64,000 bases of DNA from Rachicladosporium sp. CCFEE 5018 (GCA_002077045.2 KZ111148.1:1126220-1190219), one strand, 5' to 3'; numbered from the stretch's first letter, positions 31,823 through 43,133 are shown. The notes: generated by a model not told the origin, from the sequence alone. Made by a program: numbers and translations.

Positions 31823-33034
31823 TCACAGCTCATGCACCTCCACCACCTTCCTCTGCTTGTCCACAACAAGCCTGAGCTGCCGCCCCTTGTCCGAGTAGAT
31901 GCCGTTTCTTAACACATCAGTGTATAGCTCGTACGCGGGATAGTCTGGACATCGGTCAGCTTCTCTTGACACCACTACCATGTAGCTGTACATACAGCCG
32001 TTGACAAAGTCAACAACTTGCTCGTCGCTCATGCCGGTGCCTTTGGCCTTCCGTAAAGCAGTCTCCTGTTGTCGCCTCCATTCGTAGACTGACAGCGGAT
32101 CCTGTGCATCACTACATGCTGTCAGGTTTTACTCTTTCGAGAGGAGCTTCATCATACTCACATGTGTATGAACGCGTTCAACTGACTACATCGCAACGTC
32201 AGCAGCGACTTCGCGCGAGATCAGGAGACTTACTCACTCGGTCAAGACATCGTAATTCCGTAGCTTCTCGTTGACGAAGCGCACGCACTCAAGCTGCAGC
32301 TTCCCGAGTCGTCCCGTGTACGTCTCGCCTCCCTCTCGTGCGTCGCTCACCGCAGCTTGCCATTCCCTTTCTAGATCATGCTCATCCAGAGCTCGGAAGC
32401 CAACGCACCAGCCTTCGAAGATCACCACTTCAACCGGTACCTCACTAGCTCGATTGACTGTCGCCCAACTGTCCTTTGACAGCCGATCGCCGGCTCCGGC
32501 AAAGGCAGATTTGTCGTAGGAAGGTATGTTGATGTCAATCTCTCGAGCAGCAATAGCAGAGAAGACGGTCCGGCCGAGCTCGACATCATGCGTGGAAGGC
32601 TGACCACGATGCTGTACTAGCGGATTCGAAGGCTGAGAGGCGGAGAGAGCGAGCTGCTCGGAGTGAGGCAAGTAAAGATCATCTATCGAGAAGACAAGTG
32701 TACGAAGCTTGTAGGGAGAGGAGGAGAGGGTCTTGTGGAGGGAAGTGACCTACCTTTCTGTCTCAGCGGACTTCGCCAGCTGGACTGATGCTACAAATGC
32801 GAGCAGAGAGAGTCGCCGTGAGATCGCGCGTAAGGGAGCTCAGCCTACCAACGTTGTCTTGCCAGCTCCCTGAACCCCATTGAGTCCCACGAAGAACGGT
32901 GGTGGTTTCGCCTCGCCGCCATACCGGGCTTGATGAGCTTCAATCTGTCTTGTGATGAAAGGGATGCAGTGTTCAGACTTGTCATCGATCATCTCGGACA
33001 TGATCTTATCGAAGCGTGCGTGGACGTCAAAGTC
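31823..33034 (-). CDS. Glycerate-kinase-like P-loop ATPase (Tda10 type)
   Basis: Exons 33034-32849, 32754-32790, 32682-32238, 32185-32162 and 32111-31823. Translation from MSEMIDDK (33001) gives 315 residues; a classic acceptor (ctttccag) just before 33034 suggests an additional 5' exon I could not place. The Walker A motif is GVQGAGKTT. DDLYLPHSEQL, LVQHRGQPSTHD, SYDKSAFAGAGDR and VIFEGWCVGF match the fungal Tda10/plant D-glycerate 3-kinase family. A 24-nt exon completes the conserved QLNAFIHIDAQDPLSVYEWR segment. Plant members phosphorylate glycerate; the fungal substrate is not firmly known. Cytosolic by lack of targeting signals. Confidence 0.88.
32162..32185 (-). other. 24-nt microexon of the glycerate-kinase-like gene
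   Basis: Flanked by ctac/ctcac complements (gtag acceptor, gtgag donor). It encodes QLNAFIH with split codons at both ends, and only its inclusion joins the conserved flanking segments in frame (exon sums total 948 nt from the chosen ATG). Confidence 0.85.
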
Positions 33035-33348
33035 CTGGAAAGAGAGGGTCTTCAAGCGTGTTGGTGAGCTTGGGTTGTGTTACCCACGGTGTATTGATGT
33101 TCCGCTCCCCTCTCCCCAAACCGACATCGGATTACGCCTTCGGTTCCTTGCATAAGGCACGTGCGTCCATGTCATTTCTGGATGTCGGCTGTGGATTGAG
33201 TCAAATTGCTGACAATTTCATCTACTACCATTATCGCCTTCGCCGTCACCCGGAAGTCATTCAACAGCCTTCCATCCACCATTCCACCAACCTAGTATCG
33301 CAGCCCTGAGGTCTCTGGCCCTCACTAAAAAACCACCTTTCCCCCAAC
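33035..33348. promoter_or_regulatory. Divergent region with CACGTG, upstream of cystathionine beta-lyase
   Basis: About 310 bp between divergent genes. It holds a perfect CACGTG palindrome at 33158-33163, the core recognised by bHLH factors such as Cbf1, which regulates sulfur genes in yeasts. Whether it works here is inference. An unplaced first exon of the glycerate-kinase-like gene may also lie here. Confidence 0.45.
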
Positions 33349-34683
33349 ATGGCAGCATCAGGCGATATCCCTAATGGCCTTGCCAAAGGCCTGAAGCATC
33401 TCGATCTCGATGGTCATGACCTGCCGCCGTCGCCCGCACCTTCGACGCCTACGAACGGTCGAAAATATGCACTCGCCACCGAGCTGGTCTATACTGAGAG
33501 CAATGACCAGTTCAACTCGTCCAGCACGCCTATTTACCAAAGTGCCACCTTCAAGGGCGGGCCAGGACAAGAGTATGACTACACACGCAGTGGTAATCCC
33601 ACGCGCACGCATCTTGAGCGTCACCTGGCGAAGATCATGTGTGCGAAGAGGGCGCTAGTCGTCAGCTCAGGAATGGGCGCGCTTGACGTAATCACGAGGA
33701 TCTTGAAGCCAGGCGATGAAGTTGTCACTGGAGATGACTTGTATGGCGGCACAAATCGCTTGCTCAACTACTTGCGCAGCAACAACGACATCATTGTGCA
33801 TCACATCGACACAACGAATGTTGAGAAAGTAAAGTCGGCGTTGACCAGCAAGACCGCAATGGTCTTGCTCGAGACACCGACCAACCCTCTCATCAAGATC
33901 GTAGATATTGCGTCGATCTCTACTGCTGCGCACGCGGCGAATCCAAAGGCTGTAGTAGCAGTCGATAACACCATGCTCTCGCCCTACCTGCAGAATCCGC
34001 TCGACCTGGGCGCAGATGTCAGCTACGAGAGTGGCACGAAGTACTTGTCGGGTCACCACGACGTCATGGCTGGAGTCATCGGCATCAACGACGAAGTGCT
34101 CGGCGACCGCTTCTTTTTCATGATCAATAGCACCGGCTGCGGCCTAGCACCCTTCGATTCCTGGCTGCTGCTGCGTGGCATAAAGACCCTGTCAGTCCGC
34201 ATGGAGAAGCAGCAAACCAATGCCCAAGCAATCGCCGAATTTCTCGAGAACCACGGCTTCAAAGTTCGCTTCCCGGGTCTAAAGTCTCACCCTCAGTATG
34301 CACTTCACTGGTCTCAAGCGCGCGGTGCGGGCGCTGTGCTGAGCTTCGAGACTGGCTCGATTGCGCTGTCGGAGAGGATCGTGGAGTCTACGCATCTTTT
34401 CGGCATCTCCGTGTCATTCGGCTGTGTCAACAGCCTAATCAGTATGCCTTGCCGCATGAGCCATGCCAGCATTGATCCGGCGACGCGCAAAGAGCGATCG
34501 CTGCCGGAGGATATCATCAGGCTATGTGTGGGAATTGAGGATCTGGACGATCTGATTGCGGATATCAGTCAGGCGCTTGTCAGGGCTGGAGCAGTAAGGT
34601 TGACTGATAATGGCTTCGAGGCGCTGAGCGCCGAGGAGGTCGAGGGCGAGAGCCGATCGACTGTGCTGGTCATGGACGGGTAG
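33349..34683 (+). CDS. str3: Cystathionine beta-lyase
   Basis: A single-exon 444-residue PLP enzyme of the Cys/Met metabolism family. Seen: TPIYQSATF, EYDYTRSGNPTR (phosphate-binding Tyr and Arg), SSGMGALD, the VAVDNTMLSPYLQNPLDLGAD strand and SGTKYLSGHHD with the Schiff-base lysine. A C-terminal FGISVSFGCVNSLISMPCRMSH region completes the family pattern. It cleaves cystathionine to homocysteine, pyruvate and ammonia, a step of methionine synthesis. The S-F-G-C-V-N-S-L-I and MSHASI features favour the beta-lyase (Str3/MetG) over the gamma-lyase, but the family is hard to split by eye. No peroxisomal or mitochondrial signal is clear. Confidence 0.9.
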   Translation: MAASGDIPNGLAKGLKHLDLDGHDLPPSPAPSTPTNGRKYALATELVYTESNDQFNSSSTPIYQSATFKGGPGQEYDYTRSGNPTRTHLERHLAKIMCAKRALVVSSGMGALDVITRILKPGDEVVTGDDLYGGTNRLLNYLRSNNDIIVHHIDTTNVEKVKSALTSKTAMVLLETPTNPLIKIVDIASISTAAHAANPKAVVAVDNTMLSPYLQNPLDLGADVSYESGTKYLSGHHDVMAGVIGINDEVLGDRFFFMINSTGCGLAPFDSWLLLRGIKTLSVRMEKQQTNAQAIAEFLENHGFKVRFPGLKSHPQYALHWSQARGAGAVLSFETGSIALSERIVESTHLFGISVSFGCVNSLISMPCRMSHASIDPATRKERSLPEDIIRLCVGIEDLDDLIADISQALVRAGAVRLTDNGFEALSAEEVEGESRSTVLVMDG

Positions 34684-34988
34684 TCAATACACATGAAGTC
34701 TGTACTGAATGCAATCTCATGTAGCTATATTTGCTCGTTTAAGTGGCTACGATCTTTGCACCAGCTCCCGGTCACGTTGAGCTGACATCGTGCGTCTTTG
34801 ACCATCGTGCCTCTTCTGCAGTGCCTACATAAGGTAGTTAGGTAGACAGACCCTCAAACGATTTGATACAACAGCGCCGGGGGCGGAGCAATGTTTCCCC
34901 GGGATGCTGTCTCGATGCACCTTACAATCTACATGTACCTTCGTAGTGGCCCTGTCCTTCACAACGCAAGCCGTTCGACATCGGTATC
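34684..34988. other. Intergenic
   Basis: Tandem spacer between STR3 and the next plus-strand gene. No feature assigned. Confidence 0.45.
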
Positions 34989-35942
34989 ATGGCGGCTACC
35001 ACTCCGCAGATGGGTGTTTCGAATCCCATGGTCATCGCGAGTACGGATGATAATCCGAAGAAGCGTATGAACCCGGCACGTCGCAAGGCATTACGAGCGC
35101 AGTCTGGACTCGATACCTTGACGGACTTGAAGCCAAGTATGACCAGTACCCCTGCACTCGTATCGAGGACGTATAGCTCTCCGTCTGTAATGAAGACTAC
35201 ACCCGCAACGCCCACAACTCAGAGATCGACAGCGTCTGCCGGACAGACTACTTCCACCACTCCGGCTGCTCGTCCCACAACCACTATACCGATGAACGCT
35301 CAGAAGCCACAGCCGCGTCGAGCGATGAGCATTCCCTTCGAAAGATCGCACAGCAATCGCGGCGCTCTCGCTCTTACTGCACCGGCGCTTGTCACTGGCG
35401 GCTTGATTGGTTGCGTAGCTGGGGCGGCAGTCATGATGGCCGTCTCCGTATGGTACGATTTCGGCGGCGTCAGAGCCGCCATCGCAGCTGCGAAAGCAGC
35501 GAGACTCTGTGTTGACACATTGACGGACGAGATCATCGCAAGTCTGAGTGCTGGGACTTACAGCACTGACGAAGCTATCGATATGCTACGACGGACTACT
35601 CTGGCATACGCAAGTGCGATCCCTGATGGTCCTCCGCTAGTCGAGAGAGTTTTCCGCGAAGTCCATACGATACGGCAATCGAGAGGACCTGAAGTTGACC
35701 GCATCTTGGTTAGTGCGTATGATGAGCTGCAAATCGCTGGCAGTAAGGGAGCGGGAGCGAGTGAGATGCGACCCATTGTGCTAAAGCATTTGAACAAGCT
35801 ATCTGGCTTCGCGAACAGGACTCTGCGTGATGTTGAGACTCGCAACCCAAGACTTAAGGCTGCGCCTGCCAAAACGCAGGATCGAATTCCGACAGTACGG
35901 AACAACATCACTATCCGGCACAAGCAGGCAGTCACACCCTGA
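34989..35942 (+). CDS. Hypothetical single-pass membrane protein
   Basis: 317 residues, not recognised. The first 120 residues are Thr/Pro/Ser-rich and disordered, with a basic patch (NPARRKALRAQ). One hydrophobic segment (about 127-152: ALALTAPALVTGGLIGCVAGAAVMMA) should span a membrane. The remaining 165 residues look helical and charged (TLTDEIIASLSAGTYSTDEAIDMLRR; AYDELQIAGSKGAG). No signal peptide ahead of the segment, so a signal-anchor or mitochondrial/ER membrane protein is possible. Codon use resembles its neighbours, and the long uninterrupted frame supports a real gene. Confidence 0.7.
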   Translation: MAATTPQMGVSNPMVIASTDDNPKKRMNPARRKALRAQSGLDTLTDLKPSMTSTPALVSRTYSSPSVMKTTPATPTTQRSTASAGQTTSTTPAARPTTTIPMNAQKPQPRRAMSIPFERSHSNRGALALTAPALVTGGLIGCVAGAAVMMAVSVWYDFGGVRAAIAAAKAARLCVDTLTDEIIASLSAGTYSTDEAIDMLRRTTLAYASAIPDGPPLVERVFREVHTIRQSRGPEVDRILVSAYDELQIAGSKGAGASEMRPIVLKHLNKLSGFANRTLRDVETRNPRLKAAPAKTQDRIPTVRNNITIRHKQAVTP

Positions 35943-36133
35943 AAGCGCTGCCTCAAGTCATTCAATTTCTTAGTCAAGGCATTGAGGCGTAAGGTTGATG
36001 CAGCCTCTCCACTTCGAGCGTCCGACCCTAAGTCGCCGATTTAGACCTCGACCGCTACGTCTGAAACACCGCATCATGCGTTCGCGATCGACTCCGGTAA
36101 GGTTCTCGCATATCCAAAGTGGATTGGGATCGC

Positions 36134-36881
36134 TCACAGAAGGTCGAGAATGCTCTTGTCGGCATCGCTTGCCAGTAGTGCAGCCATGCCCTGTAACTGC
36201 GTCAATTCGATCCAGACAAGGGGCGCACCAGTCTTACCTCAGGCATGATCGGCTTTCCGTCCCGACCCTTGACATATTTGAAAGGCATCTCGACACTCTC
36301 GCCCTCAGCAATCTCGATATTGGGACGATCGACGTATGGCACATTGTTCAGCGGTACTGCGAGACTCAGTCAGATGCATTACCTCGGAATAGACTGCTCT
36401 AAGACACACTCTTGTCTTGCACGACAATTCTCGTTACTCTCGCAGCCGTGTCGGTCGTGAGCTGCTCGACACCGAGTCGTCTACCCTTGAACCCCTTGAC
36501 TCTCAGCTCGGCCGTCCGATCCCGAGGAGGATCATCGCCTAGAATGCCACCGAAAACGAAGATGTCGAACAAGTCGCCGTCTGCTGGAGCCAGGTCGCTC
36601 TCTCCTTTCGGGTCAAGCAGGCAGACTCGATCGTGAGGCACACCCGCAGACTTGACGAGGTCCTCTACATGCTGTGAACTTTGCTCCACCTGAGGCAAGT
36701 CAGGATGTGAAGCTGACATGCCGGACAATATGAATCGAGAGCCAGAGGCAGCGCATTCGGCAGCGATCGTCTTGTACTCGAGTAATTGCCAACTCTCCAA
36801 CTCTGGGTCCAGATGCTCCACTACAAAGGTATGCTTGGACGGAGAAGCATAGCCTGCATTAGCGGTACCTGTGGTCGCCAT
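36134..36881 (-). CDS. sfm1: SPOUT-family protein arginine methyltransferase SFM1
   Basis: Exons 36881-36410, 36356-36238 and 36190-36134 give 215 residues. Family hallmarks are FVVEHLDPELESWQLLEYKTI at the start, VCLLDPKGESDL, the SAM-knot sequence FDIFVFGGILGDDPPRDRT and GRRLGVEQLTTDTAARVTRIV. The second exon supplies NNVPYVDRPNIEIAEGESVEMPF and GRDGKPIMPE; the third ends in GMAALL. In yeast Sfm1 monomethylates an arginine of ribosomal protein Rps3. Both introns are about 50 nt. The start at MATTGTA adds ~16 residues before the normal VEHLDP start. Divergent from the endosulfine gene. Confidence 0.93.
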
Positions 36882-37577
36882 GTCGATATTCTTATTGTCG
36901 TAAGGGCAAGGCTTTACCAATTATGGTGTGCTACATGTTTTCCTTTCACTCAGAACCAATCGCATTTAGCCCAGACAGTTTTCTGTTCATAACACAGACC
37001 ACTGCAGATCCCCCGCAATCTCGTCCCGCAGCCGTTCCCGCTGAACAAAGCTCGCGTCTGATAACGTGACCTCTGTGGTGTGCTGCTCCAATCTTTGTGC
37101 CCCTTCCAACATCACCATCTCGATCCATTGGCTTACGTCTACGACTCACAACCAATACGCCAGCTCTGTATTCCATCTCTAAACCACGACTGGAATCATC
37201 ATTGACTGCATCGCACCAATCGGCTCCCGGGCCAGGCTACACAACCTTACATCTGCCGGACCACCTGACTGATCGGCGTAACGAGGTCCTTCCTTGCTTC
37301 TGCTACCACGAGATCATTGGCCATCTTCACAGCTCTCACCATCGGCAAACAAGTACTGCAAGCTAGGTTCAGTAGCTTTGATAGTCTCGCAATCAATTCC
37401 GGCAGGGACAATATCTGCCTATCAGACGAACGTGGAGTGCCCTAATTCTTTCCGAAATCAATACTCAGCGGACTTCACTCAGGACTAGTCTCGTTTGATT
37501 GACGAACGAGACAAGCGACTTGATTGAGTGGTCGACGACGAAGCTCACGCCGCCTCATTGGGCTTGCCACGGCAAAG
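36882..37577. promoter_or_regulatory. Divergent intergenic region SFM1/endosulfine
   Basis: About 700 bp between two start codons pointing apart, presumably two promoters and 5' UTRs. Short frames on both strands show no domain. Confidence 0.5.
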
Positions 37578-38100
37578 ATGAACCCTCATCAGAAGAACAA
37601 GGTTGATGTCAGCGTAGGTCCAACCGCTTCGTACTTCTGTAAGGTGATTGTTGCTAACAAGGCTGTAGAAACTCACGGAAGAAGAGCAGAAGCTTTTCCG
37701 TCTTTACGGCAAGCTCCCCAACAAGAAGGACCTCCTTCAGAAGAAGCTGCAAGAGCGCAAGTACTTCGACTCCGGCGACTATGCACTGAGCAAAGCCGGC
37801 AAATCTGATGCTGGGATAGTGGGAGGTCTCGGATCTGAGCACCCATCGCCAGACACTATCCCACATCTCTCTCAGCAATTGTCACATTCTGGCAGCATCT
37901 CGGGACCTACAGGCGGAGCACCGACGCTGACACCGACGTTGTCGCAAGGTCAGGCCGGTAGTCCCGTCAAGGAGGCGAGCATACTGCATAGGGGCATGAG
38001 CGTCGATGAACAAGACGGGGAGGAGATGGCGAAGGCTGCGAAGGACCTGACTGGGGAGAAAAGCGCGGATGAGCCGAAGGGTATGCCGATCCGGCGGTAG
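37578..38100 (+). CDS. igo1: Endosulfine (Igo1/Igo2 family PP2A inhibitor)
   Basis: Exon 1 (37578-37613) encodes MNPHQKNKVDVS; the 55-nt intron 37614-37668 has a textbook gctaac branch site. Exon 2 runs to 38100, giving 155 residues. The core LYGKLPNKKDLLQKKL then KYFDSGDYALSKAG contains the invariant FDSGDY, whose Ser is phosphorylated by Greatwall/Rim15 kinase; the phosphoprotein then inhibits PP2A-B55, controlling mitotic entry and quiescence. The C-terminal half is disordered and Ser/Gly-rich, longer than in yeast. The first exon is needed for a natural start. Confidence 0.95.
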
Positions 38101-38496
38101 ATTGTGCTTGAAACGGCGCGCAAAGGCGTTATGGCCCATGCAGTGAAACCAACGTCAGGGAACCTGGAGGCGTAAGACCGCGGCGTTGAGGCAATGTATA
38201 TGTCTCCGATGCAGTTGCAGCGGCTAGATATGGCCTGGGCATGGGGAGACAAAGACGCTCGCTACGGCGTACAAGCTCGGGAGTTCTCGATTTCGAGCCT
38301 ACACCGTAGTAATAGTGTTCGTAAGCGAGACAGCACTTGACAACGCGTTGGAGAACACATTCGACTGCTTCTTCCAGGAGGGGTACTTCACTCCTTCAGC
38401 TTCAATCGTAGCGCACACCCTCAGTCTCATAACGCACTGTGCCATACATGTACATCCCCATACGCTCCACCCCATCCACATCGTCCATTGCCCCTC
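38101..38496. other. Convergent 3' region
   Basis: Between the convergent 3' ends of the endosulfine and AIM19-like genes. No gene seen. Confidence 0.5.
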
Positions 38497-38949
38497 TCAT
38501 GCATCCTTCTTCTCCCCAAACGCATACGCCACCCCACCCCCTAGAATATTTGCCAAACAGAGTCCCAATGTCGCTCCCCTGGTGATTCCCCGGACTCCAA
38601 ACTTACTCCCAAAAGCCTGTTTTCTTCTCCGCGCCAGCACCAAGTACGCCGCACTCCACGCACTCGTCAGACCCGCCGCATCGGTCTTGTAGCCATTGAC
38701 ATTCAGATATGAGGAGAAGAGAAGGATTGGCGGGAACAGCATAGGTAAGGTCTGGAAGGGTCGCAGGTGTTGGGCGGAGATGAGGGTTGCTAGGAGGGTC
38801 GCTGGGAGGGGGTTCTCTGGAGATACCATTAGAGACTAGGTAATGGTATAGCGTACGACTCGGAGCGACGCACCTCCCCATGCTTTCGCATACTGTAGCG
38901 CGCCCTGCTTTGCCTTCTCCTCTGGTGGTGTGCTGCCGGGCATGGGCAT
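38497..38949 (-). CDS. aim19: AIM19-like mitochondrial membrane protein
   Basis: Exon 1 (38949-38874, MPMPGSTPPEEKAKQGALQY) and exon 2 (38816-38497) are joined over a 57-nt intron at WGE|NPLPATLL, giving 131 residues. The core LPMLFPPILLFSSYLNVNGYKTDAAGLTSAWS and the end RGATLGLCLANILGGGVAYAFG match the fungal AIM19 family (altered inheritance of mitochondria). There are about three hydrophobic stretches, so probably a small inner-membrane protein; molecular role unknown. The 3' exon alone has an in-frame Met, which would hide the real N-terminus from a naive caller. Confidence 0.85.
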
Positions 38950-39423
38950 GGCTGCGGTCGGTCGCTAACGGGCGCTGTACGGTGAAGACGTCTTCGCGAA
39001 TGGACTTCTCCAATGCCAATACACGGAGCCACCAGATGTGCAGAGTTGGAAATAACACGTGCTATTCGTTGAAGTGATCGTGCAGTATTCCGTGGGCCAC
39101 ATAGGTACTCAGACATCACCAAGGCGAAGCCCGAAGCTTATTCGAGCATGACGTCTAGCTTGCGCAGTTAACGGTATTTACCACATGCATGAGTACAGCC
39201 CGAGTACTCGGACACAACAATCAGTCTTCCATGAGAGCATTTAGACGGCGAGCTGAATGTGAAGACAGATGCCGTGAAAGTCGAGAGTCTCAGATATCAA
39301 AGTTGAATGGCTGTACACGAAGAGTAGTCCACCAAGCCATCACGACGGCCAGACCCATCACCTAATTACACGCTCGCTCATCCCTTAATCACGCAATATT
39401 GTACACGTTCGTCCATCCGTCAC
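38950..39423. other. Intergenic
   Basis: Between the start of AIM19 and the stop of the SPX gene on the same strand. Probable AIM19 promoter. Nothing else seen. Confidence 0.5.
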
Positions 39424-41963
39424 TCATCCTAGCGTCCACGCCAGTAACCCTCCGTTCCCCACCGCGGCCACAACGAGCGAGCCAGTAGCCACAGTCCAGC
39501 TAATGACCGGAAGATAATCCTTTCTCAACAAGCTGCCAAATCCGATGACTGCGAACAGTAAGGATGTGACCACAGCAAACACCACGCCAGCATCCACAGT
39601 CTTCACAAATTTATGTCTGCCAGTAGCAGCTAGAATGTAGCCCACGACAAGGATCACCAAGGAGGCAACGAGAGATGTAGCTGCGAAGAGCGGTAGAAAG
39701 AAGACACTCTGCTGTTGCTCTTCCAGTGATCGATGCGAGCGAGCTACCGAGGTTTGCAGTGTAGGTAGCGCGCCATAGCTCTTGCCTCTTCCACGCGGCC
39801 GAGCTAAGGCTGTAGTCTCGTCATCATCCGAGCTCTCATCGTCCGAAGGCGATGATGGCGAAGGCGACTCGGCAGCGGAATCTGACTTGCGTTTTCGCAA
39901 GAACAAGCCTCCAAGTCTGTCAAAGAAAGCCTCGATTGATGACTTCTGGTTCGGATCAATGTATATCATGTAGGCATCTCCGCCCTCATCGCCATCTTCA
40001 GGGTGATCATACTCGCTCCAATACGTTGGTCCGGCCTGTCGTGATGGCTCAGCAGGCGGGTACACGCGCTTTCGCTTCTTTCTAAAAGCTCGCAGTGGCG
40101 GTGCCTCCGCAAGAGGACTTTCGAAAGTAGTCTCCAGAGGTCGTGAGAGTTCGTTCGCCGTCATGCTGTCTGTCAGCCCGACGCCAGACGTGTTTGAAGC
40201 CGAACCTAGTGTGGCTGATGGCGATTGGCTGCCTGTGCCTGTCCCAACTCCAGTGCCCTGAGTACTCACATTCCGCTTCAAAGCCGGTGGCGGAAGCTTG
40301 CGTATATCGCGTTCTAGTGTGGGCAGCCAGAACGGGGCTGTGCGTCCGGGAGGCTTGCAAAGCTCCCAGATTCCGTGGTACTCCATTGAGAAGCCACGGA
40401 CGCGCTCGACTAAGTGACTGTGATCCAAGATCTTTGCCAGATCGGAGGGCAGAGCACCTTCCTGCCGCATCTGGAGTACCGCGAATGGGAAACGCGACGC
40501 GTTGTCGGACTCCTTCTGCTTCTCCTCGAGACTTGGCGGTGCAAAGGTCACGTTCGTATCGATCGTTGCGAGCAAGACATTCTCCGCCGTATTGCTAAGT
40601 CCAACGTAGCGAGATCGGGCCGTGTTCATCTGGTAGAGTGGTCGCGTGTTCCCACTGGCAAGCACCTCGCGTATCTTCTCCAGATCGCTCATCTTCGCTT
40701 GCAGCGAGGCACGGCGAGTCGGCAACGGCAGCTTGGTGTTGAATAACGTAGCGAAGTGCTTTGGCTTCAGTCGTGTACTGAGTAGTGACGACTGCCCTAT
40801 CCTCGCCGCGATCACAGCCTCCTCGTCCCCGGTACTCCATCGTGCACAGATCTTTGCACGTTGTGGGGTCGAACCCACGCTGTGCTCCCTCTCGTCAACG
40901 GTCAGAGCACCCTGCTCCTGGACGAAGCGCTCGGCGTTGTCGGCAAGTAAGGCGTGGAACATGCCTGCTTGCGATTGAGTAAGGCTGCTGCCGCTTCCTA
41001 CTCGCGACAGAGGTGGCTGGGATGAGTCCGACGCTGCTGCGACTGAGTTTGCGCGACTGCGAGGATCAAGATAGCGGGCATGCTGTAGCAGTAGAACTTG
41101 TAGCTCCACCACATTGTCAGGGTGGACGAAGTAGCTGGAGAACGTGCCAGTTTCGCCAAGTGGGATGGTCGCAAAAGCCGTGTCGAAGTCCGTCCTCGAA
41201 ATATCGCTCATGCGTTGGTGAAGTGCGGCAAGTGAAGCGTGCTCCGCCTGTGGTGGTTGCCCATTTGAGTCCTGACTCCCACTCGTGGGCTGCTGTACCT
41301 TCGTCTCATAGAGTGTACGTACATCATGTAGTGTGCCGGAGTATACATCTAAAAGCGGAGCCAAGTCGAACTTCGTGAAGCTCTTCGGATCGTCCAGCAC
41401 CTGCTCTCGGAGCCTCTCTTCCAACGTGACCGACCCGGTCCACTTTTTGTACTTCTTTATCAGCTTCCGAAAAGCCGTCCGCTGCGTTCCGGTGAACCGC
41501 GCGAGGGACTTGATATCTTCTCCGGCCTTGAGCACATCGTTCTCGAGCCTGCCATATCTCTCCAATCTCGTGACCGGCACCCTGCGGTCTGCAGCTAAGC
41601 TCCGAGACGACAGATGTCGCAGTCTCTTCTTGGCATCATCTAGCCTGTGCTGAATCTCCCTCGCTTTGCTCTTAACAAAAAGATCGATTCGATGATGCTG
41701 CTCCTCGAGAATGAAGAAGAGGTCGTCCTCGAATTGGCGCGCCTTGTCATCGCCGCGGCCAGGCACTGCAATCGCTTTGCCCTGCCCCGGCGTAGTCTGC
41801 TCCTTTATAAACCGCTTGATGTCATCGTAGTCGATATTGTCTATTCATGGTGATCGTCAGCGTTCCCGTGGCTTGCATTGACATGTCCACCTTGCATATG
41901 CGGATACTCACACGCACTCCACGCCGGTATCGACCGCTGCCGCAGCGTCTCGCCGTACTTCAT
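39424..41963 (-). CDS. SPX-VTC-type vacuolar protein (VTC5-like)
   Basis: A 52-nt first exon (41963-41912) encodes MKYGETLRQRSIPAWSA; the 71-nt intron 41911-41841 leads into YNIDYDDIKRFIKEQTTPGQ, restoring the SPX domain start. Total 822 residues. The SPX domain (about 1-190) senses inositol pyrophosphates. A divergent VTC-like central region follows (FPFAVLQMRQEGALPSDLAKIL). A Ser/Asp linker precedes three C-terminal membrane segments (FFLPLFAATSLVASLVILVV and two more) typical of the VTC/DUF202 module. In yeast the VTC complex makes polyphosphate at the vacuole and Vtc5 stimulates it. I see no clear full set of catalytic tunnel residues of Vtc4, so a regulatory Vtc5-like role is preferred. 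Confidence 0.88.
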
Positions 41964-43133
41964 TCCAGTGATCGGTTTCGTGGATTCCGTTCGTACTGCA
42001 CTCGACTATCAAGGTGCTGGGTGTCACCAAAGCATGTTCAATGGTGGGATACTGCAGAGTCACTAGCACGACATATATAGGTAGTAATACAAGAACCACG
42101 GTTCTCAATGGCAGCTGTCGAAGCCGTCGAGTGAGGTGGAGGATGATACTGGCATTGGAATATCGCACGCGATAGATGGGGACACTGCGACATGGGCATT
42201 GGCACATTGAAGCCCCATCTCGGCTCTGTCAGCCACTGCACGAGCGGAGCAAGTTTTTGATGGAGTGATGCGCTACATGGGTTCAGAAGGAACGTTGGAA
42301 ACTCTAAAACTCCACCCACGTAGGTTTGGAGTCTGATCCGAACTGGGTAGGAGAGCACACGACCAACTCTGCTCGGATGTATGCTTGTCAGGACTCGCTT
42401 GCGTCGGTCAAAATCGCATACACTCAGAGTATTCATACTCAGCGTGCCCTTGTGGCGTCTTGCATCGCTGGAAAGCTGCTGTGTCGTTCATCGCACGAGA
42501 CTCGGTGTTGATGATATGCGCCTAACGCTAGGTACCCCAGTCTCATCAACGTCCAGACAGCTGCCCCACTATTCGATGCTTCGGATAACAAAGTACTCCT
42601 CGCGTAAAGTTCAGGCCTTGCCGAGTCAAACTGATGTCGCGGGCTCAGGTCTCAGGCCCTCGAGTATCCTCGATGTCAAAGGCGAACAATCCCGAAGAAC
42701 GTCTACGATGTGCGCAGTTCGTGGCTATGTCGCGGGTCAAGTGTCAGGTAGCTTTGCCGTGGTGGGTTTCGCATGTGCCCGCACGCCAGAAGCCGATGTG
42801 AAATTCGATACGGTACTTTCATGCAGTGATATCAGCTGCAGAGCTCCCCTGCATATGAGGAGCTTATAGATTAGCCGGTAGTGGAGTCTGCATCCGCAGA
42901 AGCCGATTGCTTTGATGAAGTCGATATAGTTCAGGTGACACTCAAGACGTCGAAATCGCGTGGCATCAGTATCAATGCAAGCCCACGCGATACATGACTT
43001 CGGTGGAGAAATGCGTAGGAAAGCTGTCAGCAAGCATTTCACAATTGCCGACTGCTTGAGCTGTCCGGCGATGGAACGATAGAATCCAGCATGCGCAAGA
43101 ATTATCACTGCCGCATAGTACAGTGCAGTAGCT
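41964..43133. other. Intergenic, 1.2 kb without gene
   Basis: Upstream of the SPX gene. Frames on both strands (for example 42381-42869 plus, 42038-42436 minus) carry no motif and no splice-supported extension. Presumably the SPX promoter and the zinc-knuckle gene 3' flank. Confidence 0.45.

Noticed and set aside
40855..40885. tRNA-like GGGGTCGAACCCA
   Set aside because: Lies inside the SPX gene coding frame and has no matching acceptor or anticodon arms.
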